A stretch of DNA of 64,000 bases from Paraescarpia echinospica (Eukaryota > Annelida > Polychaeta > Sabellida > Siboglinidae), in contig CM034534.1 in the NCBI GenBank assembly GCA_020002185.1, positions 33,345,170 to 33,409,169 of the forward strand, written 5' to 3'. Below the pieces are notes generated by a model. The model saw only the letters and a list, made by a program, of their open reading frames with translations, ran no database searches and was not told the DNA's origin. The position numbers were made by a program, and so were the translations under genes. Below, one piece after another: positions 40,501-43,965 of the stretch (positions within the stretch are counted from its first letter, which is position 1; every line of letters begins with the position of its first letter).

Positions 40501-42805
40501 CAGTGGAACCTAGGAGGAGATGCACTTACAATGAACATAGAAAGAGGTGAGTGGGCAGTGGAACCTAGGAGGAGATGCACTTACAATGAACATGGAAAGA
40601 GGTGAGTGGGCAGTGGAACCTAGGAGGAGATGCACTTACAATGAACATGGAAAGAGGTGAGTGGGCAGTGGAACCTAGGAGGAGATGCATTTACAATGAA
40701 CATGGAAAGAGGTGAGTGGGCAGTGGAACCTAGGAGGAGATGCACTTACAATGAACATAGAAAGAGGTGAGTGGGCAGTGGAACCTAGGAGGAGATGCAC
40801 TTACAATGAACATAGAAAGAGGTGAGTGGGCAGTGGAACCTAGGAGGAGATGCACTTACAATGAACATGGAAAGAGGTGAGTGGGCAGTGGAACCTAGGA
40901 GGAGATGCACTTACAATGAACATAGAAAGAGGTGAGTGGGCAGTGGAACCTAGGAGGAGATGCACTTACAATGAACATAGAAAGAGGTGAGTGGGCAGTG
41001 GAACCTAGGAGGAGATGCACTTACAATGAACATAGAAAGAGGTGAGTGGGCAGTGGAACCTAGGAGGAGATGCACTTACAATGAACATAGAAAGAGGTGA
41101 GTGGGCAGTGGAACCTAGGAGGAGATGCATTTACAATGAACATAGAAAGAGGTGAGTGGGCAGTGGAACCTAGGAGGAGATGCACTTACAATGAACATGG
41201 AAAGAGGTGAGTGGGCAGTGGAACCTAGGAGGAGATGCACTTACAATGAACATGGAAAGAGGTGAGTGGGCAGTGGAACCTAGGAGGAGATGCACTTACA
41301 ATGAACATGGAAAGAGGTGAGTGGGCAGTGGAACCTAGGAGGAGATGCATTTACAATGAACATGGAAAGAGGTGAGTGGGCAGTGGAACCTAGGAGGAGA
41401 TGCACTTACAATGAACATAGAAAGAGGTGAGTGGGCAGTGGAACCTAGGAGGAGATGCACTTACAATGAACATAGAAAGAGGTGAGTGGGCAGTGGAACC
41501 TGGGAGGAGATGCACTTACAATGAACACAGAAAGAGGTGAGTGGGCAGTGGAACCTAGGAGGAGATGCACTTACAATGAACACAGAAAGAGGTGAGTGGG
41601 CAGTGGAACCTGGGAGGAGATCCACTTACAATGAACATAGAAAGAGGTGAGTGGGCAGTGGAACCTGGGAGGAGATGCACTTACAATGAACACAGAAAGA
41701 GGTGAGTGGGCAGTGGAACCAAGGAGGAGATGCATTTACAATGAACATAGAAAGAGGTGAGTGGGCAGTGGAACCTAGGAGGAGATGCACTTACAATGAA
41801 CATAGAAAGAGGTGAGTGGGCAGTGGAACCTGGGAGGAGATGCACTTACAATGAACATAGTAAGAGGTGAGTGGGCAGTGGAACCTGGGAGGAGATGCCC
41901 TTACAATGAACATAGAAAGAGGTGAGTGGGCAGTGGAACCTAGAAGGAGATGCACTTACAATGAACATAGCAAGAGGTGAGTGGGCAGTGGAACTTAGGA
42001 GGAGATGAACTTGCAATGAACATAGAAAGAGGTGAGTGGGCAGTGGAACCTAGGAGGAGATGCACTTACAATGAACATAGCAAGAGGTGAGTGGGCAGTG
42101 GAACTTAGGAGGAGATGAACTTGCAATGAACATAGAAAGAGGTGAGTGGGCAGTGGAACCTGGGAGGAGATGCACTTACAATGAACATAGCAAGAGGTGA
42201 ATGGGCAGTGGAACCTGGGAGGAGATGAACTTACAATGAACATAGAAAGAGGTGAATGGGCAGTGGAACCTGGGAGGAGATGCACTTACAATGAACATAG
42301 CAAGAGGTGAATGGGCAGTGGAACCTGGGAGGAGATGAACTTACAATGAACATAGAAAGAGGTGAGTGGGCAGTGGAACTTAGGAGGAGATGTACTTACA
42401 ATGAACATAGAAAAAGGTGAGTGGGCAGTGGAACCTAGGAGGAGATGCACTTACAATGATCCAAAGTTAACATATTAATATATAGATAGTGTAACTGGGC
42501 GAATGGGCAGATGATTGTTGTTGTTTACTGATGGCGTTGTGTGTGTTCACAGATGGCATTGTATGTGATCACAGATGGTGTTGTGTGTGGTCACCCATTG
42601 TGTTGTGTGTGTGTTTGTTCACAGATGGCGTTGTGTGTGTTCACCCATGATGTGTATGTGTGTTCACTGATGGTGTTGTGTGTTCACCGTTGACGCTGTG
42701 TGTGTTCACTGATGGTATTATGTGTGTTTACAGATGGAAGTCCCAGAGAAAGTCGAGAGTCCACACGTGATTGTGACACGGCGACTGCGGTCACGACGCA
42801 AGTGA
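1378..42805 (+). CDS. KIF20B: Kinesin-6 motor, KIF20B-like (21 exons in window, 5' part upstream)
   Basis: A plus-end-directed microtubule motor of the kinesin-6 family; vertebrate KIF20B acts in late mitosis and cytokinesis. Seen: 21 GT..AG exons whose phases agree from 1378 to the TGA at 42803-42805, giving about 1821 residues. Residues 1-104 finish the motor: switch II DLAGAE, GNINTSLLAL, VPFRESKLTRLF and ALKYSAIAKQ. Residues about 105-182 are a Pro-rich then acidic linker. About 183-1658 are heptad-rich coiled coil with EEL/KEL/QLE patterns. About 1659-1821 are a basic tail with an RGRPKKR motif and SP/TP sites. The P-loop and switch I are missing because they lie upstream of the window. 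KIF20B is preferred to KIF20A because the stalk is very long; human KIF20A is under 900 residues and KIF20B about 1820. Introns carry many minisatellites and transposons. Which KIF20 paralogue this is rests on length and layout, not on a search. Confidence 0.85.
1552..1970. mobile_element. MITE-like element with inverted repeats
   Basis: The left arm (1552-1595) and right arm (1930-1970) are imperfect inverted copies; each contains aggcacttgtgtc and cacctcgattt or its complement. The ~420-bp unit has no coding capacity and sits about 25 bases inside intron 1. Superfamily is not clear, and no target duplication was confirmed. Confidence 0.55.
1971..2815. other. Intron 1 remainder, nothing recognised
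   Basis: AT-rich intron sequence up to the acceptor of exon b. Short open frames here have no recognisable protein pattern. Confidence 0.5.
2816..2981 (+). CDS. KIF20B: KIF20B-like exon b (end of motor domain)
   Basis: Acceptor ttttgttctag, donor GTATAG. It encodes HPRIVPFRESKLTRLFQSYF, then GKGRAAMIVNVNQCAS and DETLHALKYSAIAKQ. These are the last strands and helix of a kinesin motor, and the KYSAIA ending is typical of the KIF20 group. Leaves in phase 0. Confidence 0.9.
2990..3110 (+). repeat. 5'-truncated tRNA-SINE
   Basis: Matches the 3' part of the longer copy at 3777-4110, including gagatggtgttcaattgaac and taaagcgctttgagcagtcc, and ends tgctatgtaagaa. The tRNA-like head is missing. 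Confidence 0.75.
3634..3751 (+). CDS. KIF20B: KIF20B-like exon c (proline-rich linker)
   Basis: Acceptor catctcttgcag, donor GTGAGT at 3752. It encodes a short linker after the motor with a proline cluster (APVPHAPPPPTPKR), containing a TPKR S/T-P-x-K/R kinase-site pattern. Phase 0 in, phase 1 out. Confidence 0.8.
3777..4110 (+). repeat. tRNA-derived SINE, near full length
   Basis: It begins with an A-box-like tgtagcgcagtggtgagagc and a B box gggttcaaatcc, giving the polymerase III promoter layout. A body with cactcagctgtatgaatgag follows, then a tail with aaagcgctttgagcagtcc and tgctatttaagaa. The same family occurs at 2990-3110 and 43640-43965. Not a working tRNA gene: the stem-loops are degenerate and a SINE body follows. 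The tail resembles those of SINEs mobilised by CR1/L2-type LINEs. Confidence 0.8.
4140..4697. repeat. 43-bp minisatellite carrying copies of the exon d splice acceptor
   Basis: About 12 copies of a 43-bp unit, each containing ttgtttccagggaccatgg. The last copy supplies the real acceptor and the first codons of exon d. Some copies are shortened (near 4520), and the earliest are diverged. Confidence 0.92.
4690..4805 (+). CDS. KIF20B: KIF20B-like exon d (acidic linker)
   Basis: Acceptor is the last copy of a 43-bp repeated ttgtttccag unit; donor GTAGGC at 4806. Starting at 4690 is the only choice that fits the phase-1 donor of the previous exon. The alternative gtgcag ending at 4703 shifts the frame into a stop. 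It encodes a very acidic stretch, PEEDEFEEEEGDEESSPK. Confidence 0.8.
4806..5699. other. Intron 4, nothing mobile recognised
   Basis: Unique-looking AT-rich intron with one 26-bp near-perfect palindrome at 5273-5298 and no other recognised structure. Confidence 0.5.
5700..5839 (+). CDS. KIF20B: KIF20B-like exon e (stalk begins)
   Basis: Acceptor gtgtgttgttccag, donor GTACGT at 5840. It encodes LLQIIEELKQQLMESHCKL and more heptads, the start of the coiled-coil stalk. Phase 0 in, phase 2 out. A 24-bp minisatellite begins 8 bases after the donor. Confidence 0.85.
5848..6304. repeat. 24-bp minisatellite beside a donor site
   Basis: About 19 copies of a unit tcacactgggggtgtcacac plus four bases (taca or aaca), starting 8 bases after the donor of exon e. 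It is open in several frames because it lacks stops, but it is not coding. Confidence 0.92.
6636..7052. repeat. 83-bp tandem repeat
   Basis: About five units of an 83-bp period, one degenerate, each with aataaaactatctccaatag and an actattgtaa...cgcaat pattern. Spacing of ctatctcc is 166, 83 and 82 bases. Confidence 0.85.
7086..7168. repeat. 25-bp repeat, 3 copies, beside exon f acceptor
   Basis: Three copies of gtggatgagcgctgtaggaa with a short linker, ending about 12 bases before the acceptor of exon f. Confidence 0.8.
7181..7346 (+). CDS. KIF20B: KIF20B-like exon f (stalk)
   Basis: Acceptor gtgtacttgacag, donor GTAAGT at 7347. The joined codon (AC+A, Thr) restores the frame. It encodes EHHKMDKALAEEKADKRLEM and a linker with EDNDEYVPSILLHAEQ. 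A short 25-bp repeat abuts the acceptor. Confidence 0.8.
7630..7671. repeat. CA microsatellite
   Basis: Run of CA dinucleotides in intron 6. The rest of this intron (7347-7938) shows nothing else. Confidence 0.9.
7939..8121 (+). CDS. KIF20B: KIF20B-like exon g (stalk)
   Basis: Acceptor tttgtgttgcag. It encodes NLEKTVEELKQKLSAAGTEP and LTAQNIQLKADLAALQEKLQ. The donor is weak: GTACAA at 8122 is preferred, and GTGGTA at 8119 would also keep phase 0 and drop one codon. Confidence 0.8.
8200..8445 (+). repeat. Possible LINE 3' tail
   Basis: T-rich non-coding sequence ending in aggtcaaataaattgattct, which resembles the 3' UTR and tail of L2-type LINEs. No protein-coding part is present, so the call is weak. 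Confidence 0.3.
8516..8892. repeat. 12-bp minisatellite merging into the exon h acceptor
   Basis: Roughly 30 copies of a tgctgtacggtg-type unit (variants tacagtg, gcgtgtg, gccgtg). The array runs straight into the gtgctgcag acceptor. Long open frames on both strands here are artefacts of the repeat. Confidence 0.92.
8893..9130 (+). CDS. KIF20B: KIF20B-like exon h (stalk)
   Basis: Acceptor gtgtgctgcag, which is continuous with a GT/GC-rich 12-bp minisatellite and has no real pyrimidine tract. Donor GTATGT at 9131, phase 1. It encodes VAELQQVVEESQLEVESAGK and KRDDQLRKLQTQVTESEA, clear coiled coil. Confidence 0.85.
9496..10173 (-). pseudogene. LINE RT C-terminal part (after frameshift)
   Basis: Continues the previous frame after one shift. 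It contains EKDLGLTISADMKVSEQCG, LYKTIVRPHLEYCIQAW, MLERVQRRATKMIPKL and WNRLSDDCV, the standard C-terminal blocks of CR1/Jockey-type polymerases. Ends in a stop near 9496. Confidence 0.85.
10113..11501 (-). pseudogene. LINE reverse transcriptase, frameshifted
   Basis: A 462-codon open frame with RT blocks in order: KENKSPGVDGIPPKLL, NYRPVSLTSVICKLLER, DIIYLDFQKAFDKVPHQRLL, the catalytic FADD in VLKFADDTKVF, and KWQMLFNFGKCK. Between SGVP and VLG about three residues usual in this motif are missing, an in-frame deletion near 10380. The frame is lost near 10126-10130, at a run of five C on the + strand, where homology moves to the next open frame. Probably inactive. Confidence 0.85.
11713..14234 (+). 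CDS. KIF20B: KIF20B-like exon i (2.5-kb coiled-coil exon)
   Basis: Acceptor tgttttgtttgtag, donor GTAGGT at 14235, phase 1 in and 0 out. One uninterrupted exon of 2522 bases encodes about 840 residues of near-continuous coiled coil rich in E, K, Q and L, such as ELEAELKGMKAELCGAETE. It is clearly richer in GC than the flanking introns. The long minus-strand open frames opposite it are shadows of this regular codon pattern. Confidence 0.92.
14581..14763 (+). CDS. KIF20B: KIF20B-like exon j (stalk)
   Basis: Acceptor gtttctgtcggtag, donor GTAGGT at 14764; 61 whole codons. It encodes LKQSEARESRLRAQIQQSS and a further heptad segment ending in ERTKSN. Confidence 0.85.
14764..15483. other. Intron 10 with a dispersed repeat
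   Basis: Bases about 14835-14940 resemble 24270-24380 (shared gactc...tctgttg, tattagttttagga/tta and gaggaaataaactga patterns), so this is a dispersed repeat. The rest has many gtcag/ctgac words near 15000-15330 that suggest a decayed foldback element, but its ends could not be fixed. Confidence 0.35.
15484..15730 (+). CDS. KIF20B: KIF20B-like exon k (stalk)
   Basis: Acceptor ccccgtgagccag, donor GTATGC at 15731, phase 0 in and 1 out. It encodes EKLELLRARLSEQKEQLEKL followed by an internal REQLDTAREQLDTA repeat, a local duplication of seven residues in the coil. Confidence 0.85.
15888..16166. repeat. 56-bp minisatellite, 5 copies
   Basis: Five near-identical copies of a unit containing ggtgcacatagctgtgtata and acagtttacaatgta, just downstream of exon k. 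Confidence 0.9.
16505..18290. mobile_element. Non-autonomous element: inverted ends around three ~300-bp repeats
   Basis: The left part (16514-16610) and right part (18184-18278) are inverted copies sharing tagggagatgagacactcc (16537-16555; complement at 18238-18256) and ggcttacgagtac (16598-16610; complement at 18184-18196). Between them about 17090-18010 holds three diverged tandem units of ~300 bp, each with gaaagaaaa, tttcgtgactgaagg-like and ttccaaataaaa patterns. No coding capacity is seen. Confidence 0.6.
18643..18814. mobile_element. Possible pogo/Tigger-like MITE
   Basis: Starts TA-cagtcaaccctcagtaata and ends with an inverted gaggttgacc...aatg-TA. Internal gggacagtccc and ccagtcccgagg are inverted relatives. 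TA target sites and the cagtcaacc start are typical of Tc1/mariner-pogo MITEs, but the ends match imperfectly. Confidence 0.45.
19021..19146 (+). CDS. KIF20B: KIF20B-like exon l (stalk)
   Basis: Acceptor tatgttgtcatccag, donor GTTAGC at 19147, phase 1 in and out. It encodes DAKLNEKIIEQLKGVLHEQE and QDVVFRNHEYEVTSLTK. The KIIEQLK..L..QE pattern is typical of this part of the KIF20B stalk. Confidence 0.8.
19147..20689. other. Intron 12, mostly unrecognised
   Basis: AT-rich intron. A diverged ~145-bp duplication is visible at about 20300-20440 and 20450-20590, sharing ccatttgaaac, cagaacaaagtcag and cattgt.caattaat. Nothing else recognised. Confidence 0.4.
20690..20960 (+). mobile_element. LINE 3' end remnant
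   Basis: Encodes WNALPQQLRELQSFNLFKK before a stop, the extreme C-terminal WN.LP...FK motif of LINE polymerases. A T/G-rich UTR-like stretch follows. Only the last ~25 codons survive. Confidence 0.5.
21711..22012 (+). CDS. KIF20B: KIF20B-like exon m (stalk)
   Basis: Acceptor gtatgtgtgtag, donor GTATGT at 22013, phase 1 in and 0 out. It encodes LSEQQALVKTLQGTEQSLQS and then VAELRRQLRDVAEVRRQLRE, strong coiled coil. A 40-bp minisatellite starts about 30 bases after the donor. Confidence 0.85.
22040..22480. repeat. 40-bp minisatellite, ~11 copies
   Basis: Nearly perfect copies of a unit containing gcatgtatggatggggagtg, starting about 30 bases after the donor of exon m. It produces stop-free frames on both strands (for example minus 21849-22460) that are not genes. 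Confidence 0.95.
22525..23316. mobile_element. hAT-like non-autonomous element
   Basis: Left end cagcgttaaaaataag followed by tacttgtccgcc. Right end, read inverted, is caacattcgaaatagc followed by acttgtccg. These cag/caa + cg...aaata ends with acttgtccg resemble a widespread hAT family. No 8-bp target duplication was found, so the exact ends are uncertain. Confidence 0.45.
23317..23482. repeat. GT-rich low-complexity tract
   Basis: Irregular (GT)n with gtgagtgagtg variants. No unit is stable enough to call a minisatellite. Confidence 0.8.
23483..24440. other. Intron 13 segment with dispersed repeats
   Basis: Bases about 23785-23885 resemble 21265-21355 (shared caatcatagaaaac.tgc and tactttatgaaa/tactttgtgaaa). 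Bases 24270-24380 resemble 14835-14940. No gene recognised. Confidence 0.35.
24834..25784 (-). CDS. DIRS-like tyrosine recombinase
   Basis: An intact open frame of 316 codons for a tyrosine recombinase that integrates the element's circular DNA. Visible motifs are the first catalytic Arg in AYLRIGEM (about residue 166), the H-x-x-R box in GHSFRIGAATAAA (about 280) and the C-terminal GRWTSDAFKKYI with the Trp and nucleophile Tyr (about 300-313). It uses codons unlike the kinesin exons and overlaps the end of the RNase H frame by 76 bases in a different frame, as is common in DIRS elements. The start could be later: the first ~20 residues are not distinctive. Confidence 0.8.
   Translation of the reverse strand: MGECQPSGSTPQCVSSRLRQSFSRLMEASLAPSSRLHYELAWKKLVAFHESLFLTTCMPVSIPTMLLFIAHLHATGSAPASIVSTVSAIAYFHKINGFADPSNCFLVAKLLAGASNLGSVPDVRLPVTLPVLARWIQALPTVFSSHYKCLMLRAMMVLAFKAYLRIGEMVPRARNMVHGCLHVGDVLLSGDLIMLSFRRFKHSTRQGPQSLQVRGECIHGSAIHPAAFLREFQQARGALPGLLFAHLDGSPMLRREFDGSLKKLLVFCGYETSAFKGHSFRIGAATAAALRGESDAQIRAAGRWTSDAFKKYIRIA
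25709..26377 (-). CDS. DIRS-like RNase H region
   Basis: Encodes the RNase H part of the polyprotein: LYTDAAGGVGYGALYGAEW, SVLELYPIVAAEHVWG, FFTDNEALVPVINNQTS and ARHIPGRFNMLADKLSR are the characteristic DIRS blocks, with the acidic residues in place (YTDA, ELYP, FTDN). It is open itself but joined to the upstream RT only through frameshifts. Confidence 0.8.
   Translation of the reverse strand: MLSFALAVVVPGRSFLRRLIDQTMGRLKPHYHIRLNRQTKLDLGVWLEFLQHFNGKAFFLDEKFLTGDYLRLYTDAAGGVGYGALYGAEWFCGLWPVEWRSFNVSVLELYPIVAAEHVWGNVWENKSICFFTDNEALVPVINNQTSREPHIMALVHPLVLACLRLNINFTARHIPGRFNMLADKLSRSQVEEFHALAPWANANPVEVPHSVSPAGLDSLSAG
26301..27308 (-). pseudogene. DIRS-like reverse transcriptase, broken
   Basis: RT homology spread over several frames: LKSADEFPGVIDSKLAKELG (26988-27308), GEFRMIHHLSHPEGSSVNDF and VYMAKVDIESAFRIIPI (26774-27052), VLPMGGSSTCAIFEHFSTAL and the catalytic VIDDFLLLA (26429-26737), then PLAPGKTVGPSTSLPFLGI (26301-26579). 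At least three frameshifts interrupt it, so the element cannot make a full polymerase. Confidence 0.8.
27277..27801 (-). pseudogene. DIRS-like gag, zinc-knuckle half
   Basis: Contains FEQWGQAFQLYMSVYLL, GNWRAYDEAFRALRYRWGW and a Cys/His cluster CFTYNRGELCNWDTCRYVHK followed by CNFCGGSHPFVWC, the nucleic-acid-binding motif of DIRS gag proteins. Homology starts in the frame of the upstream open frame and shifts near 27785. Confidence 0.75.
27687..28523 (-). pseudogene. DIRS-like gag, N-terminal half, starting in a repeat
   Basis: The middle encodes a Pro/Ala-rich segment (EIHTMVQALRPPPAAL) and IPDALRAKIWAGEFIDLSLL, which fits gag ahead of the zinc-knuckle part. The first ~90 codons are the 19-bp repeat (28262-28490) read through and are probably not original coding sequence. 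Confidence 0.6.
28262..28490. repeat. 19-bp minisatellite
   Basis: About 12 copies of agagtaggcctgtgtgtcc/tgc at the upstream end of the DIRS-like gag, ending about 118 bases before exon n. Confidence 0.9.
28608..28703 (+). CDS. KIF20B: KIF20B-like exon n (stalk)
   Basis: Acceptor tgttcctcgttcccag, donor GTGAGT at 28704; 32 whole codons. It encodes ALEVKNKKLEDDIVKLREQV. It follows the 6.6-kb intron that holds the DIRS-like element. Confidence 0.8.
28704..29455. other. Intron 14 first part, nothing recognised
   Basis: AT-rich intron sequence between exon n and a long minisatellite. No exon or element recognised. Confidence 0.5.
29456..30692. repeat. 56-bp minisatellite, ~22 copies
   Basis: Very uniform copies of a unit containing acgtgccgtatgtcggctgt and tgacatgactgaa. 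Variation is mostly gtttagcgtg/gtttagcatg. It ends 27 bases before exon o, so the branch point and tract of intron 14 must lie in or against the array. Confidence 0.95.
30720..30839 (+). CDS. KIF20B: KIF20B-like exon o (stalk)
   Basis: Acceptor gtgtacgtgtag, donor GTGAGT at 30840; 40 codons. It encodes KWREERDKLVGGLESILKQK. The WREERD.LV..LE pattern is a recognisable KIF20B segment. A 56-bp minisatellite ends 27 bases before it. Confidence 0.85.
30840..31675. other. Intron 15, nothing recognised
   Basis: AT-rich intron with no repeat array or element end that I could identify. Confidence 0.5.
31676..31780 (+). CDS. KIF20B: KIF20B-like exon p (end of stalk)
   Basis: Acceptor gtgttgtttcag, donor GTAGGG; 35 codons. 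It encodes EQDMVFGLRAKDAIISDLKE and then QNLQLQHRLTDPPAE. This is the last coiled-coil exon. Confidence 0.8.
32080..32500. other. Palindrome-rich intron patch before exon q
   Basis: Many short inverted words such as actattgcgctatcg, actattgtgatagt and atcgactatcgtgg/catcgatagttcgat. These resemble subterminal repeats of hAT-type elements and the 83-bp repeat of intron 5, but clear ends were not found. Confidence 0.35.
32518..32598 (+). CDS. KIF20B: KIF20B-like exon q (AT-hook-like basic tail)
   Basis: Acceptor gtgttttctacag, donor GTACGT at 32599; 27 codons. It encodes KKEPASRRVTRGRPKKRLSS, whose R-G-R-P core with flanking basic residues matches the AT-hook consensus. A 31-bp minisatellite starts soon after the donor. 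Confidence 0.75.
32615..33090. repeat. 31-bp minisatellite (left part)
   Basis: About 15 copies of a unit containing ctcaacctcacttgaggagt and tatgtagcac, interrupted at 33090 by the hAT-type element and resuming at 35138. Confidence 0.92.
33091..35137 (-). mobile_element. hAT-type DNA transposon inserted in a minisatellite
   Basis: Perfect 16-bp terminal inverted repeats tagtgctggttcgata (33091-33106) and tatcgaaccagcacta (35122-35137), flanked on both sides by ccctcaac (33083-33090 and 35138-35145), an 8-bp target duplication. Removing the element and one duplication restores a normal repeat unit. The end TAGTG fits the hAT terminal pattern YARNG. Subterminal tatcgaa words are dense at 34925-35120. 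The interior keeps only a decayed BED finger, so the copy is not autonomous. Confidence 0.85.
34000..34177 (-). pseudogene. BED zinc finger of a hAT transposase, frameshifted
   Basis: Read on the minus strand from an ATG at 34177: SPVWQFLFNKYGNTVECLLC, then after one frameshift (in the C/G-run area about 34062-34082) GNTSNLTKHVTVHHP. Together these give the aromatic W..F, the C-x2-C pair and the H-x4-H pair of a BED finger, the usual N-terminus of hAT transposases. The catalytic domain is absent. Confidence 0.75.
35138..35200. repeat. 31-bp minisatellite (right part)
   Basis: Two more copies of the unit seen at 32615-33090, in the same register, after the hAT insertion. Confidence 0.88.
35201..35605. 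other. Intron 17 end, nothing recognised
   Basis: Unique-looking intron sequence leading to exon r. Confidence 0.5.
35606..35713 (+). CDS. KIF20B: KIF20B-like exon r (basic tail)
   Basis: Acceptor tttacgcccgacag, donor GTAATG; 36 codons, phase 0. It encodes ATTVPSRRKRTSRMQSTRKS, a strongly basic stretch that could bind microtubules or carry a nuclear signal. Confidence 0.75.
35975..36851. mobile_element. Possible hAT-like non-autonomous element
   Basis: Left end caggctgcgaaatatgg and right end, inverted, cagggtgcacagtgg share cagg.tgc; both sides are flanked by aatatt, which is itself a palindrome, so the duplication is not decisive. Internally gtcccggacgagtag and ggactagtcc/gtccgacggac are inverted relatives. 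No transposase frame was recognised. Confidence 0.4.
36852..37253. other. Intron 18 end, nothing recognised
   Basis: AT-rich intron before exon s. Confidence 0.5.
37254..37338 (+). CDS. KIF20B: KIF20B-like exon s (tail with TPKR site)
   Basis: Acceptor tcgtttgtttgcag, donor GTAGGT at 37339, phase 0 in and 1 out. It encodes EECVDLDLVTTPKRHHTTRT. TPKR fits the S/T-P-x-K/R pattern of cyclin-dependent kinase sites, which suits a mitotic phosphoprotein. Confidence 0.75.
37570..37725. repeat. ~77-bp tandem duplication
   Basis: Two copies sharing catgtttctcatatgctat and accaccctctag.gacaattg. The remainder of intron 19 (37339-39211) shows a 38-codon open stretch at 37934-38080 but no convincing exon. 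Confidence 0.8.
39212..39357 (+). CDS. KIF20B: KIF20B-like exon t (tail)
   Basis: Acceptor acctttgttgacag, donor GTCAGT at 39358, phase 1 in and 0 out. It encodes MPEFMSPVVTPTPAEKI with SP and TP sites, then a basic CKKRMRRLRS segment. A ~3-kb minisatellite starts about 140 bases downstream. Confidence 0.75.
39500..42458. repeat. 55-bp minisatellite, ~54 copies, each with a consensus donor
   Basis: A ~3-kb array of a unit containing gaaagaggtgagtgggcagt and ctaggaggagatgcacttac. Each copy holds gag|gtgagt, a full 5' splice-site consensus. Copies differ by one to three bases (cta/ctg, cat/cac, tag/tgg), and a shortened copy occurs near 39840. It fills most of intron 20. Confidence 0.96.
42530..42725. 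repeat. Irregular ~22-bp GT-rich repeat
   Basis: Repeats of the type gatggcgttgtgtgtgttca(c) with variable length, ending just before the acceptor of the last kinesin exon. Confidence 0.8.
42734..42805 (+). CDS. KIF20B: KIF20B-like last exon with stop
   Basis: Acceptor gtgtgtttacag; stop TGA at 42803-42805. It encodes the last 23 residues, ending VTRRLRSRRK, a very basic C-terminus. The three preceding phases agree with this reading. Confidence 0.75.
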   Translation: MEVPEKVESPHVIVTRRLRSRRK

Positions 42806-43615
42806 AACCAACAAGCAATCATGCAACGTGACATTTCAAGTGACGTTTGTGCCACTGTGACGTCTGTTGACGGCCACAATGTACAGCTGTATATTCTGTG
42901 GTATTTGGTGGCACTGAACTAATGACTTAGTAGAGTCAACAACAAAGACGCTACCCACACAGGCGACAACAAGCAGACAGACACGCATGCACACACAGAC
43001 CCGTTCACACTAGCCACACTCATATTGCGAGTGTGAGCATCCAACACACACTGGCATGTGTGTATGTACATAATTGTCGCAACAATTTAACTGCCAGTTA
43101 AGTTCTGTTCAGTTTATGTACAGTGTTGATTTTTTATTAGATTTACGTTACAGTTATTTTATCATAATAATACTGATAGACTACGGACTGGGTTTGTAGA
43201 ATCTGTAGATGATTTGAAAGAATAAGCATCAGTATAAGCATCAGTCTGTTGTGTGCGCCAAAACAATCAAGGCCATAGTTGTCTGACTTAAATTGTGATT
43301 GCTTACAGTATATATCGTGAAACTGCTTTCATTCTTTGGCCTCACTGTTTCTTGGTAACTGGCGTAGAGTATAAAAATGTAAGTTGTTATTAATCGTGAA
43401 CTGGTGAGAACTGGTTACTAATGTATACAGAAATCAGACAAGCTTGATAGCCTCCAATTTATAGTGATGTGATCACTTTGGACGACATTCTGGTGGATCT
43501 TTTGAATGTGCAGCACTTACAAGTCGCTTGTGTTTATCACGGTGTAATCCATATTTAATCATGACTGTTTGAAAAAATTTAATATTCGATTATTAAAGTC
43601 ATAATTTTGAACATG
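42806..43615 (+). other. 3' UTR of the KIF20B-like gene, with possible poly(A) signal
   Basis: Non-coding sequence after the stop codon, with many in-frame stops and a CA-rich patch near 42950-43060. A variant poly(A) signal ATTAAA lies at 43592-43597, followed by T-rich sequence. No canonical AATAAA was seen earlier in this stretch, so the mRNA end is inferred. Confidence 0.5.
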
Positions 43616-43639
43616 TGTCTTTAGATTTAAAGCCTCGTG

Positions 43640-43965
43640 GGGCACGGTGGCATAGTGATAAGAGCGTCGGACTCCCAATTAAGAGATTACGGATTTGAAT
43701 CCCCTTTATGCCTTTGTGAAAATTGGGCAAGTTTGTTAATTCCACGTGACTGTATTTTGCTCAGCTGTATGATTGACTGTAGACAGCAGTGGATATTTGT
43801 GTATGATTAGTCTTTGAACAGTAATTGCAGCATGGCTAAATGCTTCACAGAGAATGTGAGATGATATTCAGATGTACAAGTCTGCCATGGATGATGTGTA
43901 AAGCACTTCAAGCAATTGTAAAGACTGTAGACCGTGCTACATGCAAACTGTTTTTATGAAAACCC
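43640..43965 (+). repeat. tRNA-derived SINE, diverged copy
   Basis: Same family as 3777-4110: head ggcatagtgataagagcgtc and gatttgaatcccc (A and B boxes, decayed), body cagctgtatgattgactg, and tail gtgtaaagcacttcaagca...gtgctacatgcaa. It is older than the intron 3 copy judging by its changes. Confidence 0.75.
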
